From: Actinomycetes bacterium
GTDB taxonomy: Bacteria > Actinomycetota > Coriobacteriia > Anaerosomatales > Anaerosomataceae
Assembly: GCA_022839745.1 (NCBI GenBank)
Contig: JALHJB010000011.1
Coordinates: 1-64,000, forward strand
Direction of reading: 5' to 3'
DNA length: 64,000 bases
In this document: positions 9,079 to 17,261 of the stretch, piece after piece
Layout: each line of letters starts with the position of its first letter
Position numbering within the stretch: the stretch's first letter is position 1
Notes under the pieces: generated by a model
Told to the model about the DNA's origin: nothing
The model's database searches: none
What the model saw: only the letters and a program-made list of their open reading frames with translations
Made by a program: the position numbers and the translations under genes

Positions 9079-10932
9079 TCACCCGGTGAAGCGCAGGACC
9101 CTGTTCAGTTCCTCGGCACTGACCTCACCATTCTTGACCCTCAACAGGCCCGCAGCCGCCAACGGACGCATGCCAGCGGCGGTGGCCGCCGCGGAAATAT
9201 CACTGACACCGGTGGCACGGCCCACCGCGGCCCGTACGGGTTCGGTGAACGGCAGCACCTCGTGGATCGCGATGGCGCCGCGGAAGCCCGACTTGCCGCA
9301 GTTGGGACACCCCGACCCCGCTCTGTCGCGGAGCCCCGCCGGCGCGCCCGGGATGCGGGACGCCAGCACGCCGTCGGTCTCGACCGAGCAGTTCGGGCAG
9401 TTGAGGCGCACGAGCCTCTGTCCTACGGCAAGTGTGAGGGCCGCAGCGAGGCTATGCGGTTCGGCGCCAAGGTCGAGCATACGCCAGATACCCGAGGCGA
9501 TATCCGCCGCCGCGAAGGTGGCCACCACGAGCTTGCCCATCCCTGCCGCCTCGACCGCGAGGTGCACGTCCTCGACGCTTCGCAACCCGTCGACCGCGAT
9601 CACATCGGTGTCCTGACGCATCCCCGCGGCGATGTACGCTGCCGAGGACAGCCCGCCCGGCTCGATCATCACCTGGGCGACCGCCGGGATCTCATGTTCG
9701 ATCGACTGCTCAACGGAGTACACGGTCTTGCCGGCCCCCGCGGCATGGGCGAGCAACGCGTAGTACGTTGCGCTCGCACCGCCCGCCACGGGTGCGCACA
9801 CGAGCAGGATCCCCCGCCCGCGCTCGACCATCGCCCTGAGCGCACGCGCCTCGGCCTCGGAAACGCCGAGCTCCTCGAGCCCCCGCGGCTCAGCCTTGAA
9901 GGCGGCAAGCGAGACAACGAGGCGCTGCCCCGCGATCGTAGGCACGACCGAGATCGTGAGCACAAGGTCCTTGTCGGCGATATGCGTGCGGACCCTTCCG
10001 AGCGCCGGCCGCGTGGCCGGAACGCCGCCAAGGTGCGCGTACTGCTTGAATCCGTCCACAAGCCCGTTCTGCAGAGAAAGCGGCGCCGAAGCGATCTTCT
10101 CGAGGCTTCCCCTGACGCGATAGACCAGGAAGAAGTCGTCCTTGTATGGCAGCAGGTGTATCCGGCTCGCGCCTCTGGCGACCGCGTGGTCCAGGATGTC
10201 GGCCACGAGCACCGCGACCTTGCGGGTGTCAGCCACGGCGAGCACATCAAGGTCGATCGCCGCCGGCCCGGACTGCACCGCGGACTCGGCGGCCATCTGT
10301 TCCATCGTCTCGCTGATGGCCACCGCCGCCCGGCTCGACGCGGCCTCGTCCACGGGAGCGACCGGAACGGCCGCCGTTTGATCGAGGGGCTCCTCGAAGA
10401 AATCCGAAGCCTCGACGACCTCGGTGTCGACATCGGCCGGAACACCCGGCGCCTGGGCGGCCGCGGAATCAGCGTGCTGCGCAACGGCCGCGTCGGTGTA
10501 GTACTGGCCGAGGGCGTTGTCCACTGACACCGGATCGGCGAGAACAGCCTCGACCTCCAGGCCGATGCGCTCGGCCACGGTGTCAAGGGCGAAGACGTCC
10601 ATCGGGTCACCGACAGCGACGGTCAACATACCCTCGATCTCGAAGAGCGGCAGCACGCGGAACTCGCGCGCGACCGGAGCGGGCACGAGTGCGATGGCGT
10701 CGTCTTCGGGCGCATAGCTCGCCAGGTCGACCTGAGGGACACCCATCTCGTGCTCGAGCACCGACATCACATCGAATGGGCTCACATAGGCGCGCTCCAT
10801 CAGGATCGCACCCTCATGGGTGCCCGCGGACCGCGCGGCATCCACCACGCTGCCCGCCTGCTCCGCTGTCATCAGCCCGGCCTCGACCAGACCGTCGAGG
10901 ACCCGGCGTGAGATCCCGCTTGCCGGCGACAT
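9079..10932 (-). CDS. PilB/GspE-like protein with degenerate ATPase motifs
   Basis: 617 residues. The N-terminal 150 residues match the MshEN (T2SSE-N) domain, a c-di-GMP-binding module in MshE and PilB proteins. The C-terminal half aligns with PilB/GspE secretion ATPases, but key residues are gone. The Walker A position (about residue 380) reads CAPVAGGASAT with no lysine. The Walker B/Asp-box position (about 447) reads AVDGLRS instead of GEIRD. The His-box (about 467) reads ATFAAAD instead of TLHTND. The two zinc CPNC motifs (about 514 and 545) are kept. It is therefore probably a pseudo-ATPase, possibly a c-di-GMP-responsive scaffold or regulator of a pilus motor encoded elsewhere. It lies between a receiver gene and cheW. 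Confidence 0.9.
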   Translation of the reverse strand: MSPASGISRRVLDGLVEAGLMTAEQAGSVVDAARSAGTHEGAILMERAYVSPFDVMSVLEHEMGVPQVDLASYAPEDDAIALVPAPVAREFRVLPLFEIEGMLTVAVGDPMDVFALDTVAERIGLEVEAVLADPVSVDNALGQYYTDAAVAQHADSAAAQAPGVPADVDTEVVEASDFFEEPLDQTAAVPVAPVDEAASSRAAVAISETMEQMAAESAVQSGPAAIDLDVLAVADTRKVAVLVADILDHAVARGASRIHLLPYKDDFFLVYRVRGSLEKIASAPLSLQNGLVDGFKQYAHLGGVPATRPALGRVRTHIADKDLVLTISVVPTIAGQRLVVSLAAFKAEPRGLEELGVSEAEARALRAMVERGRGILLVCAPVAGGASATYYALLAHAAGAGKTVYSVEQSIEHEIPAVAQVMIEPGGLSSAAYIAAGMRQDTDVIAVDGLRSVEDVHLAVEAAGMGKLVVATFAAADIASGIWRMLDLGAEPHSLAAALTLAVGQRLVRLNCPNCSVETDGVLASRIPGAPAGLRDRAGSGCPNCGKSGFRGAIAIHEVLPFTEPVRAAVGRATGVSDISAAATAAGMRPLAAAGLLRVKNGEVSAEELNRVLRFTG

Positions 10933-10941
10933 CCGCCGCCC

Positions 10942-11322
10942 CTAACCCTGTACCTTGGACAGCTCTTCAGCGACCGCCGCCAGCAACGTGTCCGGCTCGA
11001 CGGGCTTCGTCAGATACTGGTTAGCACCGGTGCGGATACCGGTGGCCATAGCCTGCTCCTCGGTCTTGGCCGTGAGCATGATGATCGGGATCTGCTTGTA
11101 GTTCTGGTCGAACTTCAGGAGCCGACAGACGCGATAGCCGTCAAGCTTGGGCAGCATCACGTCGAGCAGGATGAGATCGGGCTTCTCGGCCCGGGCGGTC
11201 TCGAGCGCCTCGGCACCGTCAGATGCGGTGATCACGTCGTACCCACCCGCAAGAAGGATCGCCTTGATCATCTCGAGGATGGTAGGGCTGTCATCGACCG
11301 CGAGGATCCGAGCGCCTGCCAT
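10942..11322 (-). CDS. Single-domain response regulator (PilG/PilH/CheY-like)
   Basis: A 126-residue stand-alone receiver domain. The acidic pair is in LAVDDSPT, the phospho-acceptor Asp near residue 53 in LILLDVMLP, the switch Thr in IIMLTAKT, and the Lys in YLTKPVEP. No output domain is present. It is close to PilH/PilG-type regulators. It lies 9 bp before the PilB-like gene in the chemosensory operon and is a likely CheA phosphorylation target that could act through that protein. Confidence 0.93.
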   Translation of the reverse strand: MAGARILAVDDSPTILEMIKAILLAGGYDVITASDGAEALETARAEKPDLILLDVMLPKLDGYRVCRLLKFDQNYKQIPIIMLTAKTEEQAMATGIRTGANQYLTKPVEPDTLLAAVAEELSKVQG

Positions 11323-11389
11323 ACGAGTCTCCCTCCCGATTGCCCGCGGAGCGCGCCGGACCCCCGGCGCATCACCGCATCCGGTCCCA

Positions 11390-12970
11390 TTATCCCTTGC
11401 CGGCCGCTTTCCGACACTCTATCAGACTACGTTCACACGTCCTGATCAGCAGATCCGCCTGAAACCCGCCAGAGAACTCGGTCCAGTCGCCCTCGGGACT
11501 CTTCCTGAGAGCACGTAGGGCGTTCTCGTACTCCTTGGCCGCCGCGTCGAACTGGCGCTGCGCCTTGTAGATATTGGCGAGGTTCAGGTGCGCCAGCGCG
11601 AAGTCGGCGTCGATGTACACCGTCTTCTTCAGCTCGCTGATGGCACGCACCGCGTCGCCCTGCCGCTGGTGGATGATGCCGAGGATGTACCGTGCCACCG
11701 GCAACAAGGGGTTGATCGCAAGCGCGCGATTGCACTCCGCGAGGGCCTCGTCGTAGTCACCGGTGTCCGCATGCACGTAGGCGAGCAGCAGGTGCGCGTC
11801 CGCGTTGTTCGGATCGAGCTCCAACACGCGTCGCGCCTCATCCACTGTCTGCTCCGGACGACCTTCGCGCAAATCGGTGCGCGCTCGGTCGAGGATGGCA
11901 GCCACGTCGCCCGTTGCCGCCGATGGCCGGGTCCCGGCGCTGCCCGGGGATCCCGCCGCCGTTGCGGCAGGCGTGCCGGATCCGGTCCGGGCTCGTGAGG
12001 AGCGTGCAGCGGACGCCGCCGGTTGCTGTGCGGTCGCGGCCGCACGCGCACGTTCTCTGCGGCTGTCACCGGCCCGCGCGCCATGCGGCGCCCGCGGATG
12101 GCCCGGCACGAACAGCGTCTGTGCCGCGGGCTTCCGATACAAGAAGACGTCGCCGACCTCAACAGCCTCGAAGTCGTCGCTGATCGAAGTGAGTGTCTCC
12201 GAGTGGCCGATGAACAGATAGCCGCCATCGTTCAGGCTGTCGTAGAAGTTGCGCACCACACGGCGCGTGGATTCGATCCTGAAGTAGATGGTGACATTGC
12301 GACAGAAGATGATGTCCCAGTTGCCCATCACCGATAGCGGATACGGCTCTTTGATGAGGTTCTGATAGCCGAAGTCCACGAGCGAGCGCACCCGGTCGTT
12401 CACGCGGTAGTCGCCGGTGGGGGTCATCTCGAAATGCCGCGCGACCATGTCGGGCGCCACGTTGGTCATCGCACGCCTGCCGTACACGCCAGCACGGGCC
12501 CGTCCGAGCGCCTTGGTGGACACGTCGGTCCCGAGCACCTGGGGATTCCATCCGCTCGCGCTGAGCGCCATATCGTTCAGCAGCATCGAGAGGGAGTACG
12601 GCTCCTCGCCCGTGGAACATCCGGCGGACCATATCCGCAGGTCGCGATTGCCGACGGGTTTCGAGGCCATGATCTCCGGTAGCACCTGGTCCCGAAGCGC
12701 GTCGAACTGCGCCGGGAAGCGGAAGAAGCTGGTCTCGTTGATGGTCACGAGGTTCAGCAGCTCATTGAACTCACGGTCGTCCTTCTCAAGAGCGTTGTAG
12801 TACTCATCGAACGTGGTGTAGCCGAGCCGCGTGGCCCGCGTCACGAGCGAGATGCGTAGCGAGTCGAGCTTGGACTCCTCGAGGTAGATGCCCGAGTGCC
12901 GGTGGACAAGGTCCCGGAAGCGGCGGAACTCCTCGAGGTCGAGGTCCTTGGCGAGTCCCTCGTTCAGCAT
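11390..12970 (-). CDS. cheR: CheR-type protein-glutamate methyltransferase with C-terminal TPR domain
   Basis: 526 residues. CheR all-alpha N-domain (1-80) and SAM-dependent methyltransferase domain (about 85-280) with WSAGCSTGEEPYS and the catalytic-region FCRNVTIYF. After an Ala/Arg/Pro-rich linker (about 285-345) come three to four TPR repeats (about 350-505). It methylates receptor glutamates using S-adenosylmethionine, opposing CheB. CheR-TPR fusions occur in non-flagellar chemosensory systems, where the TPR replaces pentapeptide tethering. That fits the MCP here, which lacks a tether. Confidence 0.94.
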   Translation of the reverse strand: MLNEGLAKDLDLEEFRRFRDLVHRHSGIYLEESKLDSLRISLVTRATRLGYTTFDEYYNALEKDDREFNELLNLVTINETSFFRFPAQFDALRDQVLPEIMASKPVGNRDLRIWSAGCSTGEEPYSLSMLLNDMALSASGWNPQVLGTDVSTKALGRARAGVYGRRAMTNVAPDMVARHFEMTPTGDYRVNDRVRSLVDFGYQNLIKEPYPLSVMGNWDIIFCRNVTIYFRIESTRRVVRNFYDSLNDGGYLFIGHSETLTSISDDFEAVEVGDVFLYRKPAAQTLFVPGHPRAPHGARAGDSRRERARAAATAQQPAASAARSSRARTGSGTPAATAAGSPGSAGTRPSAATGDVAAILDRARTDLREGRPEQTVDEARRVLELDPNNADAHLLLAYVHADTGDYDEALAECNRALAINPLLPVARYILGIIHQRQGDAVRAISELKKTVYIDADFALAHLNLANIYKAQRQFDAAAKEYENALRALRKSPEGDWTEFSGGFQADLLIRTCERSLIECRKAAGKG

Positions 12971-12992
12971 CCCGTCACCACATGAGTGCTCA

Positions 12993-13724
12993 TCACGCAG
13001 GGACCTCGATGCGCTCGATCAGACCCGCGGCGTGCATGCCGTAGAGGATCTTGGCGGTCTCAAAATCGTTGTAGCCGGTGAGGTCGACGAGCTCTTTGAC
13101 CGACCGGCCACCGTGCAGGTAGCACAGCAGCATCCATTCGCGCGGCTTGAGGTGTATCTCCATCGACTTGTCGCCGGGAGCCGAGGCCATGACGAACTCG
13201 GTCTCCATGTTCGGGATCTTCTGCTTGATCCTGCTCCACAGTTCGAGCCTGCGCGACGCCTCCATGATGATGTTCTCGACCGAGACCGAGATGCCGATGT
13301 CCTCATCATCACAGGTCTCGTCAGGCTCGAAGCGCAGTTCTCCCTCTTCCCAGCGGAACAGGTCGAACAGCGTGTCGTTGATCTGCTCCTGGATGAACGA
13401 CTCCAGCACACGGCCGTCGAGGTAGCCCTCATCCACGAGGATCTGTCCCAGCCTGCGCCCGGCCTTCTCCTTCTTCTGGATCTTCTGGAGGCCAAGCGCC
13501 TGCCGGAGCTGCTTCTCGGAGATGACACCCGCCTTCACCAAACGCCTGCCCAGCGACTCACGATGCCAGTTGGAGCTCGCGAAGAACACGCGGCCCTTCT
13601 TGAAGCAGACTTTGCCCTGCGCGTCGGGCCGCTCCAGATACAGGGTGCCGGTCTTCCGGCCGGTGGCGAGCAGACGGAACATGTCCGCAATGGAGAAATC
13701 TCTGAGGTTGCCCTCGAGCGCCAC
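12993..13724 (-). CDS. DUF4388 (PATAN)-domain protein, first gene of chemosensory operon
   Basis: 243 residues from the GTG at 13724, chosen because GAGGGG lies 8 bp upstream and the domain starts at once (ALEGNLRDFSIADMFRLL). The N-terminal 90 residues form a DUF4388/PATAN domain, found in response regulators and gliding or pilus control proteins. The middle holds a segment resembling the N-domain of GspE-type proteins (LGQILVDEGYLD). The C-terminal about 70 residues look like a winged helix (REWMLLCYLHGGRSVKELVDLTG). It lies 22 bp before cheR. The role is inferred: an adaptor or regulator for pilus-type output. It is divergent from arsR. Confidence 0.85.
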   Translation of the reverse strand: MALEGNLRDFSIADMFRLLATGRKTGTLYLERPDAQGKVCFKKGRVFFASSNWHRESLGRRLVKAGVISEKQLRQALGLQKIQKKEKAGRRLGQILVDEGYLDGRVLESFIQEQINDTLFDLFRWEEGELRFEPDETCDDEDIGISVSVENIIMEASRRLELWSRIKQKIPNMETEFVMASAPGDKSMEIHLKPREWMLLCYLHGGRSVKELVDLTGYNDFETAKILYGMHAAGLIERIEVPA

Positions 13725-13892
13725 AGGTCGCACCCCTCGTATCGCGTCAACGCAGCGGGAGTATCGGTTCAGCCGGCCCCTCGGGCGGCTGCCACTCAAT
13801 CGTAGCACGTCAGACAGGTCGCTCAAACGTTTGCGGATTTGTCCTGAATCAGTCTTGCGCACCGCCTTAAACTAGCTTACGCTTCATCTTGT

Positions 13893-13918
13893 AGTACATG
13901 CGCATATTCGAATGTACT
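13893..13918. promoter_or_regulatory. 26-bp operator-like palindrome upstream of arsR
   Basis: Two 13-bp half-sites (AGTACATGCGCAT and ATTCGAATGTACT) are inverted repeats with 11 of 13 positions matching and no spacer. The site ends 9 bp before the proposed GTG start of arsR. It would cover an alternative ATG at 13898, supporting the downstream start. Size, AT content and position fit an ArsR/SmtB-family autoregulatory operator. Confidence 0.6.
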
Positions 13919-13927
13919 GGAGGAATT

Positions 13928-14254
13928 GTGGATCAGAGCGAGTTCTTCTGCCTGCACTCGGATCTCTGCAAGACGCTCGCGAGCCCCAAGCGGCAGATGA
14001 TCCTGAGCGCACTCAGAGACGGAGAGTCGGCCGTCAATGAGATCCAGGAGCGTACCGGCATCCCGCAGGCCACCCTCTCCCAACACCTCGCGATCCTCCG
14101 CTCGGCGGGCGTCGTCCGCACCAGGCGCGAAGGCAACCGCATCTTCTACGCGATCACCAACCCCAAGATCATCCAGGCGTTCGACCTGATCACCGAGGTG
14201 ATGCAGGAGATCATTGACGGTCGTAAGGACGCTGCGAACGGCGCCGAGGGCTGA
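13928..14254 (+). CDS. ArsR/SmtB-family transcriptional regulator
   Basis: 108 residues from GTG 13928 (GGAGG 4 bp upstream). A winged helix-turn-helix is plain: KRQMILSALRDGESAVNEI, then the recognition helix in QATLSQHLAILRSAGVV and the wing RTRREGNRIFYAI. Two cysteines (residues 8 and 14 from this start) in FFCLHSDLC are the only visible thiol pair. They could bind a metal or sense sulfane sulfur, but their placement differs from the classic alpha3 or alpha5 sites. It leads the DsrE2-TusA-cytochrome-FeS operon and probably represses it from the palindrome at 13893-13918. Confidence 0.9.
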   Translation: MDQSEFFCLHSDLCKTLASPKRQMILSALRDGESAVNEIQERTGIPQATLSQHLAILRSAGVVRTRREGNRIFYAITNPKIIQAFDLITEVMQEIIDGRKDAANGAEG

Positions 14255-14312
14255 AAGCGGTCGCGCGCGACTGCCGGGGATAGCACGGACTACCGACACG
14301 AGGGAGGCATCA

Positions 14313-14795
14313 GTGGACGAGAACGGAAAGAAGAGCCTGGCGATGGTGGTGATGAGCGGCGACTTCGACAAGTTGACAGGCGCATTCATCATCGCAAACG
14401 GCGCCGCCGCAATGGGCATGGACGTGACGATGTTCTTCACGTTCTGGGGCCTGCGTGCGCTGAAGAAGAACGTTCGCACGGGGAGCACGTTCTTCGGCAA
14501 GATGGTCGGCCTGATGTACGGCGGGGGCATCGAGAAGTCCCACCCGTCGAAGTTCGCCTTCGGTGGCATGGGCCGGTGGATGTTCAACAAGATGATGAAG
14601 AACCACGGCGTGCAGTCGCTGTCCGAGATGCGCGACCTCGCCCTCCAGCTCGGCGTCGGCCTCTACGCCTGTCAGATGTCGATGGACGTCATGGAGATCC
14701 CCCAGGAGTCCTTCGTAGATGGCGTGAAGGACCCGGTCGGCGTGGGCTTCTTCCTGCTCAAGGCGCAGAACGCCGACATCCAGTTGTTCATCTAG
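14313..14795 (+). CDS. DsrE/DsrF-like (DsrE2-type) sulfur carrier protein
   Basis: 160 residues from GTG 14313, with GGGAGG upstream. Features of the DsrE2 family are a Rossmann-like start LAMVVMSGDFDKLTGAFIIANGAAAMG, a TFWGLRAL helix, a glycine-rich MYGGGIEK loop, and the single cysteine in LYACQMSMDVM near residue 118, the likely persulfide carrier. DsrE2 proteins move sulfur with TusA and rhodanese. The next gene is tusA, which supports a sulfur relay. The stretch FGGMGRWMFNKMMK may be a membrane or partner contact. Confidence 0.88.
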   Translation: MDENGKKSLAMVVMSGDFDKLTGAFIIANGAAAMGMDVTMFFTFWGLRALKKNVRTGSTFFGKMVGLMYGGGIEKSHPSKFAFGGMGRWMFNKMMKNHGVQSLSEMRDLALQLGVGLYACQMSMDVMEIPQESFVDGVKDPVGVGFFLLKAQNADIQLFI

Positions 14796-14892
14796 CGACA
14801 CCAGGCTCGGAAGTATCCGCCCGCCCTGATGGCGAGCGGTGGGGATGGATCGCGCGCCACCGGGCGCGTGACTGACAGAAAGGAACCACACC

Positions 14893-15135
14893 ATGTCTGA
14901 CGAGACCAAGATCGACCTGGAGCTCGACCTCAAGGGCCTCCTCTGCCCGCTGCCGATGGTGAAGGTCAGCCAAAACATCAACAACGTGCCGGTGGGCGGC
15001 GTGATCCGCGCCGTGGCGACCGACCCGGGTGCCATGGCGGACATCCCCGCGTGGGCACAGTCGACCGGCAACGAGGTCCTGTCCGCCGACAAGGAAGGCT
15101 CCGAGTTCGTCTTCCTCGTCAAGCGCGTCAAGTAG
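14893..15135 (+). CDS. tusA: TusA-family sulfurtransferase
   Basis: An 80-residue protein with the LKGLLCPLPMVKV signature; the CPxP cysteine (residue 18) carries the persulfide. The rest, DPGAMADIPAWAQSTGNEV, matches TusA. Such proteins pass sulfur to DsrE-type partners or to sulfite-generating enzymes. The 97-bp gap from dsrE2 holds a short GC hairpin. The cytochrome gene follows 19 bp later. Confidence 0.93.
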   Translation: MSDETKIDLELDLKGLLCPLPMVKVSQNINNVPVGGVIRAVATDPGAMADIPAWAQSTGNEVLSADKEGSEFVFLVKRVK

Positions 15136-15154
15136 CGAGGGGTCCTCACCAACA

Positions 15155-15883
15155 ATGGAAACCTATCTCTGGATAACCTCGGTATGGGGGGTGTACCTGG
15201 CCCTCGCGGTCTTCATCGTGGGGATCGGCCTCCGGATCTACCAGTGGGCGACCACGCCGAAGTCAGCGGTTCGGCTCGGGATGTTCCCCAAGCCGGCCAC
15301 AAAGTCGGGCCGCTTCTTCAAGATGCTGAAGGACACGTTCATCGCTCCGCACTCCGCCAAGATCGAACCCACGATGTGGCTCTTCTCGATGATCTTCCAC
15401 GTGGCGGCGCTCGCGGCGTTCGTGGGGCACCTGCGCATCCTCGGCGAGTACCCGATCCTGCCGGGGCTGCTCGGCGGCGAGCACGCCATGAACAACTTCG
15501 CCGCGTACGCCGGGTCGATCGCCGGCACGCTCATGCTGGTAGGCGTGGTGTTCTGGATCGCACGGCGCACCTTCGGCCCGTACAAAAACCTCTCGGTGCC
15601 GGAGGACTACCTGCTGCTCGCCCTGCTCTTTGGCGTGATCATCATGGGCGACCACCTGCGCTTCGTGTACGGCGGCTTCATCCACGCCGACACGTACCAG
15701 GAGTGGTTCAAGAGCCTGCTGGCCTTCAAGCCGATGTTCCCTGAGAAGCTGCTCTCGGGCAACGTGGGCTGGTCGCTCGGCACGCACATGCTCTTCACCG
15801 ACCTGCTGCTGATGTACTTCCCGTTCAGCAAGCTCGTGCACACCATCGGGTCATTCGCCGCGAACTACGTGAGGAGTGAGTGA
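15155..15883 (+). CDS. NarI/DsrM-like membrane cytochrome b subunit
   Basis: 242 residues with about five to six membrane segments, beginning TSVWGVYLALAVFIVGIGL. Histidines in MIFHVAALAAFVGHLRI, GDHLRF and the C-terminal GTHMLF / KLVHTI helices are placed as in NarI/DsrM haem b ligands. It overlaps the following Fe-S protein, an arrangement like dsrMK or hdrE-hdrD. It probably exchanges electrons between the quinone pool and the cytoplasmic Fe-S partner. Nitrate reductase is unlikely because no NarGH genes are present. Confidence 0.88.
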   Translation: METYLWITSVWGVYLALAVFIVGIGLRIYQWATTPKSAVRLGMFPKPATKSGRFFKMLKDTFIAPHSAKIEPTMWLFSMIFHVAALAAFVGHLRILGEYPILPGLLGGEHAMNNFAAYAGSIAGTLMLVGVVFWIARRTFGPYKNLSVPEDYLLLALLFGVIIMGDHLRFVYGGFIHADTYQEWFKSLLAFKPMFPEKLLSGNVGWSLGTHMLFTDLLLMYFPFSKLVHTIGSFAANYVRSE

Positions 15884-15885
15884 CG

Positions 15886-17199
15886 ATGGAGAAGGTGCAA
15901 CTCGAGACCCTGACGGGTGTCATCGACAAGAAGATGAACCGGCAGCTCAAGCAGTACATCGACATCTGCGCACGCTGCGCCATCTGCAAGGATGCCTGCC
16001 ACCAGTACGTGGGCACCGGGGACTTCAAGTACCTCCCCGCCCGCCGGGCTGAGCTGATCCGGCAGATCTACAAGAAGTACTTCGACAAGGCGGGCCGCTT
16101 CGTGCCGGCGCTCTACGAGGCGCGCGAGCCCGATGACAACCTGCTCGATGAGCTGTACGACTCCACGTACGCCTGCACCGGCTGCCGCCGCTGCATGTAC
16201 TACTGCCCCTTCTCGATCGACACCGCGTGGATCCTCTCAGTGGCCAAAGCGATCCTGATCGCCGCCGGTCGTGGGAACGAGATGCTCGGCCAGCTCGCCG
16301 ACGCCGCGATCTTCAAGGGCGACAATGCGGCGATGTTCGAGGGCGTGATGCTGAGCGGTTTCGACGACATCTCGGAGGAGGTCCGCGCTATCACGGGCAA
16401 CCCCGAGCACAAGGTGCACGTGAACAAGGAGGGCGCGGACGTCCTGTACGTGGCGCTCGCCGGTGCGCACTCGATCCGCCCGGCCGCGGTCATCTTCGAG
16501 GAGGCCGGCGAGAACTGGACCATCTCCATGTTCGAGGCGGCCAACTACGGCTTCTTCTACGGTGACACGGAGAAGGCGCGCATCATCACCAAGCGCTACA
16601 TCGACGAGGCCAAGCGTCTCGGCGTGAAGGAGATCGTGGTGCCCGAGTGCGGACACGCCTACCGCGTGGCCGAGTTCTTCTACGAGGCGTGGAGCAAGGA
16701 GCCGATGCCCTTCAAGGTCAGCCATATCCTTGAGAAGGTCGACGACTACATCAAGTCCGGCCGCATAAAGGTGGATCGCGGCAAGATCGCCGGTAAGGTC
16801 ACCTACCACGACCCGTGCCAGCTCGGCCGCAACGGCGGCAAGTTCGAGCAGCCGCGCGACATCGTGAAAGCCGTCACGAGCAACTTCGTGGACCTCACGC
16901 CCAATCGGGCCGAACAGTGGTGCTGCGGCGGAGGCGGCGGCATCGTGGCTATGGAGGAGTTCAAGGACGTCCGGCTGAAGTCGGGCATCAAGAAGGTCGA
17001 GCAGCTCAAGGCGAGCGGCGCCAGCGTTCTGGCGTGCCCCTGCGAGAACTGCCGCCTGCAAATCGAGGAACTCAACGACGTGCACGGCCTTGGTCTTGAG
17101 ATCTGGCAGGTCATCGACCTGGTGGTGGCGGCTATGCCGCTTCCGGGCAGCCAGCGTTCAGTCGAGGCCGCCCCCGCTGGGGAGGGCGCCAACGCGTAA
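15886..17199 (+). CDS. DsrK/HdrD-like (Fe-S)-binding oxidoreductase
   Basis: 437 residues. Two [4Fe-4S] motifs lie near the N-terminus (CARCAICKDAC and CTGCRRCMYYCP). Two CCG-type domains follow: the first is weak, the second clear with DPCQLGRN, WCCGGGGG and CPCENC, which in HdrB/HdrD bind the catalytic non-cubane clusters. ATG 15886 was preferred over an overlapping GTG at 15880 because GAGGAG lies 9 bp upstream. With the preceding cytochrome b it forms a DsrMK-type module that may reduce a disulfide or persulfide carried by TusA/DsrE2. No dsrAB or dsrC is in the window. Confidence 0.9.
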   Translation: MEKVQLETLTGVIDKKMNRQLKQYIDICARCAICKDACHQYVGTGDFKYLPARRAELIRQIYKKYFDKAGRFVPALYEAREPDDNLLDELYDSTYACTGCRRCMYYCPFSIDTAWILSVAKAILIAAGRGNEMLGQLADAAIFKGDNAAMFEGVMLSGFDDISEEVRAITGNPEHKVHVNKEGADVLYVALAGAHSIRPAAVIFEEAGENWTISMFEAANYGFFYGDTEKARIITKRYIDEAKRLGVKEIVVPECGHAYRVAEFFYEAWSKEPMPFKVSHILEKVDDYIKSGRIKVDRGKIAGKVTYHDPCQLGRNGGKFEQPRDIVKAVTSNFVDLTPNRAEQWCCGGGGGIVAMEEFKDVRLKSGIKKVEQLKASGASVLACPCENCRLQIEELNDVHGLGLEIWQVIDLVVAAMPLPGSQRSVEAAPAGEGANA

Positions 17200-17225
17200 C
17201 CGGCTCGCGGACGCGCGAAGGCACG

Positions 17226-17253
17226 CAGGGGCGTCGGGAAACCGGCGCCCCTG
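17226..17253. terminator. Hairpin terminator between convergent genes
   Basis: CAGGGGCG (17226-17233) pairs with CGCCCCTG (17246-17253), and the inner segment forms CGG-gaaa-CCG. It lies 26 bp after the DsrK-like stop and 8 bp after the stop of the opposing URO-D-like gene. Confidence 0.65.
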
Positions 17254-17261
17254 TCGCATTC

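Noticed and set aside
9079..10932. Functional type IV pilus assembly ATPase PilB
   Set aside because: Walker A lysine, Asp box and His box are all missing, and no pilin, PilC or PilT gene is adjacent.
13898..13900. ATG 13898 as arsR start
   Set aside because: It lies inside the palindrome and has no ribosome site; GTG 13928 has GGAGG just upstream.
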